This document shows positions 24,840 through 35,444 of a DNA stretch of 64,000 nucleotides, in pieces (the stretch's first letter is position 1; every line of letters begins with the position of its first letter). Position numbers and translations under genes: made by a program. The notes beneath the pieces are model-generated. The model saw only the letters and a list, made by a program, of their open reading frames with translations. It was not told the DNA's origin and searched no databases. The stretch spans positions 124,001 to 188,000 of the forward strand of contig JANBVO010000026.1 of the NCBI GenBank assembly GCA_030052745.1. The letters are read 5' to 3'. This stretch comes from Pleurostoma richardsiae (lineage: Eukaryota; Ascomycota; Sordariomycetes; Calosphaeriales; Pleurostomataceae).

Positions 24840-25288
24840 ATCGAATGCCACCGACATCTGCAAGTGCTATAATCTTCCTCATTGTCCCGGCTTCTTCGTT
24901 CTACGTATGCCTGTGCTCCTTTCTCGTCATTTTGTCAAAGCAAAAACGTGGTCTTGGGTGGTGGTACGACATCTAAGTATGGCACATAATACAGGGCTGT
25001 TTCGCAGGGGCTAGAGTCAATACGGCAGCCACCTTAAATAGGTCATCAGCGCTTCTTCTCCCCAACTAGCCAGTTGTAGAGCTACTTAACGCAGCTGGGA
25101 TGGTCAAGCTCCTAAGTGAGCAGCCGGTTCCGACGGGTCCAAACTCAGCCCAAATCCGCAACCTTCACATAATGCTGTTTGAATAAGTTATTCAGGTTAA
25201 GATCTGATGATACTAGCCGCTCTCATCACCCATAATAGAACACATACGCTGCGCTAAATCAAAATCAGGAATCATTCCTCCCGTGTCC
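24840..25288. other. Convergent intergenic region
   Basis: 449 bp between the 3' ends of the APRT gene (plus) and the siderophore-type carrier (minus). It should contain both polyadenylation regions; no gene seen. Confidence 0.5.
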
Positions 25289-27373
25289 TTACAGAGCCGG
25301 CTTTTCCGAAGTCTCAGGAGCCTCGGGCTCATTGCGGGTTGGAGTGCTCTCCAGAACATTCTGGCTGCTCCCCAACATGCCGTGATCCTCGAGAAGATTC
25401 TGGGAGTCGCTGCACTACTTGTCAGAAGCCGTGCGTAGACGAGTACTCGCGGGATATCGGGAACATACTTGAGGGTCTGGTTAGGCAGGAAGTAGACAAA
25501 TGCGAAGCCGGGAACAATTATGACCATGGCTGCGATGAAGAAATATGATGTAACATGGTCGTACTGGGTTGTTGTTAGTCTCTCATATGAAGCCGCGAGA
25601 ACAAGGAAATGGTATCCAGGAAAGCGGGCACATACCGCGGTATTAATGGCGATCCGATCTGGAGTGCCCCAATCGGGGACCAGTGTGGTGATAGAGTTGA
25701 AGAGAGCATCAATCAACTCTGGAGTCGCACGCGAACCGAGCTGCTTCGCCAGCTCTTCCCGGAAAGTGCTCGTATAGATTGCACCGCTTATGGCGTTGCC
25801 AACACTGCTTCCGAGCATGCCGATCGTCACAATTAGAGCCGCCATCTGGGCCGTTTCCTTGTGTGGGACGTTGATGGTGGATGCCACGTAGCCACCCACC
25901 TGCACGATGCCATCCCCAACGCCCTGCAGGACCTGCACAACGAAGATCTCCGCCATGTTGGGGTTTCCGCTCCGGATACGGAACATGATACCATACCCAA
26001 TTATGCGGATGACGCAGCCGGCCATGATCCACCACTTGTAGGAGCGGGTCTTCCACATAAAGGCGCCGAAGACCATGCCGGAGAAGAAGGTCATGACGCC
26101 GTTAACGAAACTGAGATTCGTCGCCTGCATGATGCTGAAGCCCTTGGCAATAAGTGCCCAGTTATACAGGTATCCGTGGCTAGCAGCGGCCGCCATATAA
26201 TCGGTAAAGTATAGCAGGAAAGCGAGTGCCACGGCACGGTGTCTTGTGTAGCGGAGCGGGAAGAAAGGATGTGCAGCGACTCTGCCCTCGTAGAAGGGGA
26301 ACACAAAGATAACGCCCACACCTCCCAGGACCATCAGAGCTATAATCCACGGAGTACGGTATCCGTGCTCCTGCAAGCTGGCGATCGACAGGGGCACAAG
26401 GAGGATAGCAAGCGAGGCGATTAGAATAATCAGGCCACCAAGGTCGATGTTAGAGATGAACTTGTAGATTGAAAGCTTTGGCCGGGTCACGAGCTGCGTC
26501 TCGAGTTTCTTGGCACGATGCTCGTACTTCATCAAGAGACCCGTGATGGGGACCGTGCCCACCGGGAAGACGATAGCGAGGATTCCAATGCCCCACGCCC
26601 AGCCGATGCCACCGTCAGAGACAACCTTCGAGACAATGTAGGATGAAACCCACGGCAGGATGAGGTAGGGGAAAAACTGGAACGTGACGCCAAATCCTCG
26701 CTGGCGTGTGGTCGTGATGTCGGCGATGACGATGGTGTTCATGGAGTTGAGGGCGGTTATGCCCAGAACCCTGAGGATCGTGCCGGCGGCGAACGCCGAG
26801 AACCCATTGGCACTGGCGGCGATGATGAGGCCGACACAGGTCACGACAGTGGCGAAGGGGTAGATCAAGCCGCGACCCACGATATCAGAGGTCTTGGCGT
26901 ATACGGGCTTCACAAGCGAGAAGGCCAGGTCGCAGGCGACGGCCAGGGCGGAGGAAGACGCGGTGCGCTTGAAGTCGGATATCGCATAAGTGTAGTACGT
27001 GCCGAATGTCGTCCCGTCCAGCTCACTAGAGACGGATGGGAAGGTTAGCCCGGGCGGATATGTTCACGTAACCCATAGAGATCCCGGAATGCGCTTGGGG
27101 CATTGATGTGGTTCCGGCTGTGGCGAGGAAAGAAGAGGCTGTGTTCACTCACTATACTATCATGCAGAGGCCAATGGCGGAAAACACGAGGAGCTTTCCG
27201 TATTTTCCCCAAACCTGCTGCATGATCTCGATACGCTGGGCACCTTCGGCGCTGAGATCGACCTCAGCCAGGGTAGGCTTGAGGCTCTCGACATCGTTGT
27301 CATGAGGAGCAACCGGCTGGATGGTCTCGGGGCCATCGTCGGCCTTGGCCACAGGCTCTTTGGAAGACGCCAT
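25289..27373 (-). CDS. Siderophore-iron type MFS transporter (Sit1/MirB family)
   Basis: Membrane carrier of 608 aa with about 14 helices, of the family importing ferric siderophores by proton symport. Exons are 27373-27153, 27025-25636, 25563-25469 and 25409-25289. The first intron is 127 bp with junction TA/T giving VYELDGTT; the others are 72 and 59 bp, and the 72-bp one has an ACTAAC branch site. Family marks are AKTSDIVGRG after the second helix region, QRGFGVTFQ, IDLGGLIILIAS, GYLYNWALIAKG, and SSVGNAISGAIY. The N-terminal 60 residues are hydrophilic and acidic, and the C-terminal tail is Glu/Pro-rich, both cytosolic. Read without the last intron, the frame gives a spurious 75-aa tail. 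Four AGATAG elements 386-503 bp upstream suggest GATA-factor (iron) control. The cargo siderophore is unknown. Confidence 0.9.
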
Positions 27374-30300
27374 TGTCGTCCTGCCTGTCCAGTCCGTCAG
27401 GGGAGTAGTATCTGAGTGGAGTGATGATGGTGCAAGCTGTGGGTAGCAATTCGACATGCGGCACACCCGAGGGCCAGGAACCGTATTATATCTGTGTGTC
27501 AACGCGCAGTAGATGCATCGGCAGCAAGCCGCAATGGCAACCTGAGGATGCAAGGCCAGCTCATGGCAGCATGGATGACTATCACCAACGTTGCAACACC
27601 CCATGAAAGCGACTGGCCTGCAGGTTTACCCGAATCCCCGGATCACCCTATCAGTGAACTAACCAGCGGCGTTGGTCTGGATCGAGAATAGCGGCAGCAT
27701 GGGCACTGCGCCGGGACACCAATAGGGAGGGCGCCAATTCTCTCGTCGTTGGGCCAAGAGATAGCTTACTGGTACGTACATCCGCCTCGTACGGTGCAGC
27801 AAGCGCCAACCGGAGAAAAAGACAGGCAGATAGCCCGCGGCGCAGATAGCTTGTTGCCTGTGCATGAGAGAGATAGCTTAACTGCCACTGCCGCTCGGCC
27901 GCATCTGAGCCGCCGCAGAGAACGTCTGAAGCTTGCAGGCCCCAGGCGCGCCAGCTGCCAACTGCCCTCGGAGCCTAGACATATCAATTCACTGGTCGTG
28001 GAGTAGCAAAAGCAGCATCTTCTGTCGCTCCCCTTGTCCGACGTATCTTGTCTGCTGCAGTTTTACTCGGCACCACCCGATGGTGTCAGCCAGGTACTTC
28101 GTCTGAAATACCTACGGAGCGTCTCCAAACCCGGTGCCCGTGCCGAGATACGAGGACAGGGCCGAGACAAGGGGGTCCTGATAAGCACCACTGACAAATC
28201 CCGGGAGCCTGATTGGCTTGATGCTAGCTGTGACCGTGGACGGAGTTCCATCACCTAGTGCTGTTTGAGCCACAGTGCTGGTTCGGGGTTCTAGGCCCTG
28301 CGCATCGGTTCTAACGGGTATAGAACAGTACCTTCGGTCTGTACTCCGCATGCACTCTGTAGCTCAGTTCTTGCATCTTCTACCTCCGTCTTAGCTTCCC
28401 TCCATGCTTCGCCCATGTCTCAAAGTGGAAAGCACTCCATCGTTGACAGCCACGGCCCTCAGCCAACTCTTGTATCAGCCTTAGCAGCACCACGACAACG
28501 AGATCGACACTGATAGCATATAGCGAGTATCTTCGATCTAAGGCACGGCTGGTGTGGAATCTGGCGACACCTACCACATGATAATTAGCCCTTGGAAAAT
28601 TGGAAGATAGACATGCTAACTCATTATCCCAACTCTCTTTCCACCCCCCTTTACACGAGACAAGTAGAAGGGACGTGGACCTCGTCCTTGGGGGCTCAAA
28701 CAGTCTAGATATCACAGTCCCGGGCTATCAGTGAGGCAAGGATCGCCTCCTCGGCGCTGAGTGCGAGTGGCTTCTGGAGGTGTAGCTATCTGAGACTACA
28801 TTTCGACTCGCTATCTAGGATATTCGGACTCTTCAGTAATGACGCGGCTTTAGCAACTCGACCCCGCAGTAACAGCTAATTGTCAAAGGAACAGTCGTCG
28901 TCCTGTGACGTCCGATACTTCTTTCGCGTCCTTCCTCTTTGCCACCTCTCACATCTTCTCGCGCTCTCTTATTATCTTTTTCCAGAAGAGATCGACTGCG
29001 ACGTCTCCCAGAATTTGTAACTCGAGTCCAGCTGCGACAAGACACCCCTCCCTCGGAGAATTGAAGCAGGATGTGCTTGCCCGAGCCAAACAAGTACTGG
29101 TAGATGACCTTTCCCGTTGCATACCAACTGCGCTTTCGACGGTGCACTATTTATCACACTCTGTCTTTAATAAGAAGCCCTTGATGTCCTCCCGCGGTCC
29201 ACCATTGTACTTCGTTGCCGGTCTCTGTACCATGCTCTTCGAGGTGTCATCCAGCAATTTCAAGCTTCTCGGCCGATATATTGAGTGTGCCACTGAGGTG
29301 CAGCATTACGAAATTCAGCATATTTAGACAGAAATCATGGTGACCCCTCCGCTTCAGAAAGCTTGGACATATTCGTCTAACAGTCAAGCTGTGGAATCAT
29401 ATCATTCAGTTCTATCCCTCCGGATGTGCCGTTCAGCTGCGACCCGTGTGCCCCTACTTCTGGATGTCGTCATAACATTAGGAAGAGCTGTCTGGAAAGC
29501 GATACAAAATGTGCTAGCAGAATTGCGGGGACCTGGCTCAGCCTCTAGGGCTATGCAACCAGGCCGTTTACTGAGCGTAGGATCCAGTGCTGTTGATGCC
29601 CGCCGATTATGGTCCTGCTCGTTCTCTTCAGGCCGCTCGAGACAGTAGCATTTCACCAGGAACCTCAGTGAAGCTAGCTGAAACAGCCTCCCAGATACTT
29701 CCTGTGCTGGAGAAGCAACATTTAGACTATCCCCAAACAGGGAAGAACCCCAAAGCAGACGAGTGTCTGCTTTGGTATACTCTCACTGAGCGGACAAAAT
29801 TATATCATATCATAGCCTGCTCCATATTCCCTGTTAAAAGTCTGTCACACTAGCTGACCTGGGCTTCGATCATGAAGATATAGAGAGAGTCGAGGTTCCC
29901 GAGAAGATGTGGCTGCGACCGACCGTAATGGTCGCGAGTAGCCCTACCACTACCGCAAGCCCGAGGGACAGCCTTTCATCGTCGAATTTCGGGACCATGA
30001 TGCCCATGTTTGCGTTGCAGTCTTCTCATCTTATATCGTAAGATATTGCTGTCGTGTGGTGGTATTGATGCCATCGAGGTGAGAGAACACTTCCTATCCT
30101 ACATCTGCGTCTTTATCTTATCTCCTATGCTTAATGAGGCGCTCACCCACGTTATCAAGTGTTACAAGAGAGTCTACGCCCTCGCCGACTCTCTCTCCGT
30201 AGCCGCGGGAGCGCTCATGACCCCTGAAATCGCCATCGTGTCAAATGCAAGAGTCACGGGCTACGAGGTGGTTATCGGGTTTAGCCTTGGCCTGATCCTG

Positions 30301-30893
30301 TTTCACAGACTGATCCCCGGCGAAGAGGCAATGCCATGGGTGACGCTGAATAGTCGTCTCGAAGAATCGGCGCTGATCAAACGGTACAGCTCACGTCCAC
30401 CGACCTAGGCTTGCCCATCGCTAGGTGCATCTTCCAGGATGATGGAATATAAATGCTCAAGCGTTCACCGTAAACTCTCTGGGTGCCAGACAGCGGCATC
30501 CGTTTAGCAGGAGTTACAGGCCCCATTTGCGTATTTACTGGCTTGGCTGTGGTAGAAGTCGTAGTTGGGCCTGACAAAGATCACGTCGAATATGTGGCCG
30601 TTGCTTTTCGCGCGATTTGCTTTCCGATGTCCCCTGTTTATTAGATAGGAGAAGCTTCGAGGTCGCACAAAAGGAGTTCAAGCGCAAAACGAGACAGACA
30701 GAAAGGCGTGGTCCAGGCCTATAACGTCAACCATATGTTCATTTCTAGCAATGAAGTTGCTTAGAACATCCTACGTGCCATTTTGGTTCACTTAACATTT
30801 CAATCTGATCACTTAGTGAAGCTTGCTTGATCTAGTACAACCTTATCTACATTTAATAATATTGTAAGGACAGCGACAATGATCCCTTTCGTA
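27374..30893. other. 3.5-kb gene-poor interval
   Basis: The left 500 bp are the promoter of the siderophore-type carrier. Beyond that, open frames (28905-29327, 30010-30408, both plus strand) are short, have no recognisable domain and do not join through clear introns. Decayed gene remnants are possible near 30.0-30.4 kb. Confidence 0.45.
27759..27876 (-). promoter_or_regulatory. Cluster of four AGATAG (HGATAR) elements
   Basis: AGATAG occurs at 27759-27764, 27828-27833, 27844-27849 and 27871-27876, all written on the plus strand, within 118 bp upstream of the siderophore-type carrier. HGATAR is the core bound by fungal GATA factors, including the iron repressors SreA/Urbs1/Sre1 (consensus ATCWGATAA) and nitrogen regulators. 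A CCAAT lies at about 27734. Confidence 0.5.
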
Positions 30894-32888
30894 TCATGAC
30901 TTCACCACTGGGCATGCAGCAGTAGCAAAGACAGATGGGTCCGACTCGGAAGTAGCAGTGAGCTTGACGACAGCCAGAGATGCAGCACCGGCTTCAGCTG
31001 CAACGGCGACACGCGCGGTGGTCGATGTACCGAAGGCTGCCGCCGCCAGGACATTCGGAAGCACGACACGCCAACCCTCTCCGTCGACTTCTGCACTGAG
31101 CCGGTAGATATCATAGCTAAAGTGGTCAGCCAAACCCTCCGCAGCAGTGCCGTTGTTTGTCAAAGAGAAGACGCACGATACGCCCAAACCCATGGGAGTA
31201 TTGCTGCGGCCCTTGGCTACTATTCCCCCCTTGAGGGCCACACCATGGGTGTTCGGTCCGCTTCCGTTTAAGGAGCGGGCTGCGACGTTGTACGAGAGTA
31301 CACCGGTGCTGTCCCTGAACTTGTCGACGATGTAGAAGTGCAGATGGTTGGCGCTGTCGGCATACTCATACTCGCTATTCGAACGAGTGCCTGCGTGAAA
31401 AAGCGCATCGGCCAGCTGGCGGTAGTCACCCAGCGTGATCATGGCAACGCTACCATTTGGTCGCACAAAGTCGACGAGTTCGATGTCTTGAGGGTTCGCA
31501 TCGATGACCCACTGGAATGGCGAGCTGTTTCCGTTCTTGGTCTTGCTGAGCATGACCCCGGCATCTGGCTGAAATGAATCAGCGCCCATGCGATCGACGA
31601 CCTCCATATCGTAGGCATCATAGCCCCCACCGTCGCAGAGGACGTCGGTAGATATGTTGCATGCTGGCGAGAGGTCTGCGTCCATGGTGACACGTAGGCC
31701 CATTAAACCACCTTCTGGGTGGACGGATCGCGCTGTCAACGTAGCGACGACAATGCCGGACGCGGTCAGTTCATCGCGGGACAGAATCATCACACTGGAG
31801 TTGGAGATTAACCCAATTGCGAGTTTATCGCGGACAGTATGCAACGATCCCATTGAGCCCCCTTCCAGGGCTGGGATCTGCCAGCGCGTGTGTGGTCCCC
31901 CTGGCCCGTTGAAGGAGCCGCGGGACATCATAGACCATGGACCTGTATACGCGCGACGCAGCGGGATGCCGTAGGGGTTGTTGTAATTGTCACCGATGCT
32001 CAGCAGATGGCTCAGTTCATGCGCGTAGGTTGCCATGCCGGAGCTCTCTCCCTGAGTCGAAGAACCGCCTCCGGCATTGGGCCAGATTTGTGAAGCTGCG
32101 GCCCAGGAAGACCAGTCAACATACCTGGTCTTGGCATAATTGGGCTGCTCCTCGTCCGGCGGGCCGAAGCTATCGGGGACGTCGTTCTTGGTCTGAAACT
32201 TCATTTCGCCGAACTCCTGCCAGGTAGAGGATTCATCCTGGCCGGCGGAAAGGATGAAAACTAGCTCGTAGGAGGCGGCTGTCTCATTACCAACATCAGC
32301 ACGCCAGGCATTGAGAGCATCCGTACGGATGTTGATGTTGCACGTCTCTCCGGGAGGACAGGCACCGGGGTTCATGTCGTCGGTGATTCCGTACTGGTAC
32401 CTCTTGGCAGGCATGCGGTAAGGGCCGAAGGCAGTCAGATCGACGCCGAATCGGCCGCCGGAGTCTTCCATCCAGTATTCATGCATGGTGTGGTACCGGT
32501 TTAGATCGCTCGGCGTGTTCAGCAGGTCGCGGTAGTAAGCCGGTACTACATCTCTTTCCAGACCGAACACAACCGGCTGGGGGTTACCGAAGATGGTGGA
32601 GTTCGGTTCCAGAGTAACGACGAAGGGCTCATCGTCGTAGTCCAGAGCGATCAGCGCAATATTGAAGTTGCGGTTCGAGCCTCTCTGGCTCGGATCGGAC
32701 CAGTTTACTCCCGGCGGCTTTATAAAGTCGTCCCAGCTCATGTCGTCCGGGTTGACCCATGCCTGCAGATCAAGAATTTGGAAGGGATCTCTTACAGGGA
32801 TGCAAGTTGTCGCACCAGCAGGTCTAGCGAGCAATACCACGGTGATACTGACGGCAATGAGCACAAGAATCCTCCCGCATCTCGTCAT
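30894..32888 (-). CDS. Secreted M6-type metalloprotease
   Basis: Extracellular zinc protease of 664 aa, single exon. The signal peptide spans residues 1-26 (a VLIAVSITVVLLARPAGA core). The M6 (immune inhibitor A-like) catalytic domain runs from about residue 75 to 380, with HELSH at 290-294 as the HExxH zinc site, followed by GDNYNNPYG supplying the downstream ligand region, and then GPWSMMSRGSFNGPGG, typical of M6-like proteases. The C-terminal ~270 residues are beta-rich and probably accessory. Cys pairs at CPPGETC and CNISTDVLC suit secretion. There is no obvious separate propeptide. Fungal members are thought to act in nutrient acquisition or host interaction; the substrate is not predictable. 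The gene stands alone between gene-poor stretches. Confidence 0.85.
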   Translation of the reverse strand: MTRCGRILVLIAVSITVVLLARPAGATTCIPVRDPFQILDLQAWVNPDDMSWDDFIKPPGVNWSDPSQRGSNRNFNIALIALDYDDEPFVVTLEPNSTIFGNPQPVVFGLERDVVPAYYRDLLNTPSDLNRYHTMHEYWMEDSGGRFGVDLTAFGPYRMPAKRYQYGITDDMNPGACPPGETCNINIRTDALNAWRADVGNETAASYELVFILSAGQDESSTWQEFGEMKFQTKNDVPDSFGPPDEEQPNYAKTRYVDWSSWAAASQIWPNAGGGSSTQGESSGMATYAHELSHLLSIGDNYNNPYGIPLRRAYTGPWSMMSRGSFNGPGGPHTRWQIPALEGGSMGSLHTVRDKLAIGLISNSSVMILSRDELTASGIVVATLTARSVHPEGGLMGLRVTMDADLSPACNISTDVLCDGGGYDAYDMEVVDRMGADSFQPDAGVMLSKTKNGNSSPFQWVIDANPQDIELVDFVRPNGSVAMITLGDYRQLADALFHAGTRSNSEYEYADSANHLHFYIVDKFRDSTGVLSYNVAARSLNGSGPNTHGVALKGGIVAKGRSNTPMGLGVSCVFSLTNNGTAAEGLADHFSYDIYRLSAEVDGEGWRVVLPNVLAAAAFGTSTTARVAVAAEAGAASLAVVKLTATSESDPSVFATAACPVVKS

Positions 32889-33914
32889 AACGTCTTGGGC
32901 TCGAGGGCTTTTCTGTCGTTCAGATAATCAGAGTACTGCCCTAGAGTCAGGTGATGCAGTTAGGGAGGCAGTTGATGATGCAAAGAGCTGGTCAGCACCT
33001 GATCGGCCTGGATAATAATAACCTGTCACTGTAGCGAATCCGATCTTCCTATCGAGTTCCTAACATGTAGGTATCCATCGCAGTCGACCTACGAAGCTTA
33101 GACCGACTTTGCCTCCCCGGGGCGCCCAAGACCTTTATACCCGTCCTTCGATCGAGGTAAATCTTCCTTATCCGTTGGTGTCTTCCCGTATTTCAACTGA
33201 CTTTCTTTGATAAGAAAGGTTCCTGTTTGATGCCAAGGCCGCTTGTGCCTAGCCATACTACTCCAGCGGTGCCACCTGCTTCATCCGGATAAGATGCCGG
33301 GATGTTCATCATCTTGGGGCCAGTCATCCGGATAAGACGCATATGTTATTGCTCAAGACGCCACTGATGTAAAGCGTTTTTCGTTGTTGCCACAGGCGCG
33401 ACCCGTATTGGTGCATTGATTCTCGCTCAACAGTCGTATACGCCTGAATGCCGAACGACAATTGTAATCCAACGCGGGTGGCATCTTGAGCATCTCTTGT
33501 TCGTTGACCCTTCTTTCTGGGCTAGACCGGATGGACACATAGAAGGCGTTGGGGGTCGTGCCGTGAGAGTGAGTACAATCGACACAGAGTGTGCTCTATG
33601 AACACCGATTGTGACCCATGTAGGCTGTGAAGACGGTCGAAGGTTACGACAGGATAATTTCTGGTATGCGGTGATGGGGAGATGACAGCGGAGTATTACA
33701 ATGGACTCCCCAAAATGGTACTTCCAAGGAAGGACGCCCTGCTCCAGTCTTCCAAGTTCATGAAATATGACTTGCATGCTTCTTCTGCAGATGGAAATAA
33801 AGGGTTGTACGCCCCGGTGAACCAACCGCACCTGCTGAATGGCTTCATCATCCTCTCCTGATATAACGGGATGCTGGTCGGCTCGGAGCTATGATTCAGG
33901 CCATCTAGAAGTTG
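32889..33914. other. Intergenic, no supported gene
   Basis: 1 kb holding the protease promoter on the left. A near-perfect local repeat of CATCCGGATAAGA is seen at about 33282 and 33328. No coding evidence. Confidence 0.45.
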
Positions 33915-35246
33915 CTAAATGTCGAATCGAGGCGAGATCCAGGGGTCTGACTCATTAATCCTCCGATAGGTTAGTATTTCCGTCTGAATCGAGGCCCAGA
34001 GTACTCCAAGACCCCTACTGCCACAGTAGAAACCCGGAGCATAGCCGCTGTCGTCGCGAAGCTCACAAAACTCACAATTACTGGCTTGGCTCTCTGTATC
34101 TGACTCTGCCCTCACTCTTACATCGTCTCGATCATCCAATAATGAGAAATCAAGGAAATCGGGCCAAGCAGCAACGGCGTGAGAGTCCTCTTGGTTATGT
34201 GGGCCGTCCCCTTCGTACCCATCTCTTAATCTTTCCAAAGCGGCAAACTGCAGGACAGCAACAAACGCCTTCCAGCCTAGACTCCGACTCGGCGGCCACG
34301 ACTAAACGCTCTCAGGCGGGACGCTTGAAGCAAGTTCAGATGGCGTGGTTGCAGTATGTGTGCGGTTGTCACCGACGTCGCCGTTGAAGAGCGCGGGAGT
34401 GGAGATATCGGCTACGCGCGTAGGGTCTGCCCCAAGCGCGAGCATGCAGACGAGGCAAGCAATGGCGCCAAAGATTGTCTCTCCTTCGCTTCCGCAGTTA
34501 CCCAAGTAGAACGCAACAAGAACAAGAATTTGTAGAGGCAGGAGCTTCAGGTGCATGCCGCAGCCACGGCAGCGTCTCGAAAACAGGCCACTAGCTACGT
34601 TGATGTCTGGACCATTCTGGGACAAACATTATAGTGATTGAGTGACATATGGACTGCGCCGAGGTATGGCAAAAGGCATGTTTCCACTCAAAAGGTATGG
34701 CCGAATGGCCAGACGCATAGAGTTGTCGAATGCACTTAGAATCGGCGTCCCATCTGCCGCAAATGTCCACTTCTTCTCCAGGGAAGCGGCTGTGGTTGTG
34801 AAATTCTTCGCTTACTAGCTGGGGGATGACCGACGTATGTGAACAGAGAATGTTAATCATCAGGGAATCCAGGACGGTGTACCCCAGATTGTTCTTATAG
34901 TTCAGCGCGATAGATGCGTCTTCCACGAGATGTTGTATCAAGTAATCGAGAACTAGACAGTTTGACGGGTACGACACCTTCGAGAATCCTTCTTATCTAC
35001 ATCTATAGTTAACATACCTGCAATAAAGACTCAACGCCAAGTCTAATGACCAAAGTCAAGCATGACGGCTAGCTTCAAGACGTTCTCTAACCATTGAAAT
35101 CCGTCTCTTATAGAATACATCACCCATCGGATCGTCTCTTCGATAGGAGGTCGGTGGCTCGAAGACAAGCAGATATGGGCATGTGTCGGCGGAAGGGACA
35201 AATCTCCGAAGCTCGCAGCAGTCACCCAGTTCAAGTAGAATACCAT
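33915..35246 (-). pseudogene. Decayed fungal ankyrin-type gene
   Basis: Several frames on the minus strand together resemble the C-terminal half of a large fungal ankyrin-related family I recognise by its blocks: GEEVDICGRWDADS, KHAFCHTSAQSICHS, PDINVASGLF, GETIFGAIACLVCMLALGAD, and near the end LGVLWASIQTEILTYRRI. The open segments are 34977-34591, 34625-34302 and 34238-33915. One base too many at about 34615 shifts the frame between PEW and GPDIN, and an in-frame TAG at 34302-34304 interrupts the segment before GWKAFVAVLQ; on both sides of that TAG the frame is the same. A further segment at 35246-35043 may be the upstream part, again shifted. Cysteine pairs in FSRRCRGCG are retained. No start or full ankyrin array is left. 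The family's function is unknown to me. Confidence 0.6.
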
Positions 35247-35444
35247 AGTCTCTCTATTACCTTTTTTGTCACGGTCCTATCCTAGAGGCCGTATCCTCAG
35301 TGACTTCAATTTGAGATGAACTGGGCGTCCTGGCGATGACAGGCCTACACATGTGGAAGCTGTGACATCTATATCATTTCATTCGTATCTAGTGTCAACT
35401 ATTGAGTGCCCTCCACACCACAAGGCAAGCCGTCCTGCTCATTC

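Noticed and set aside
28905-29327. 140-aa plus-strand frame
   Set aside because: No domain, composition like non-coding DNA, overlapped by equally long frames on the other strand.
30010-30408. 132-aa plus-strand frame with hydrophobic stretches, possibly a transporter fragment
   Set aside because: No transporter signature, no neighbouring exons, no start context; kept only as a possible relic.
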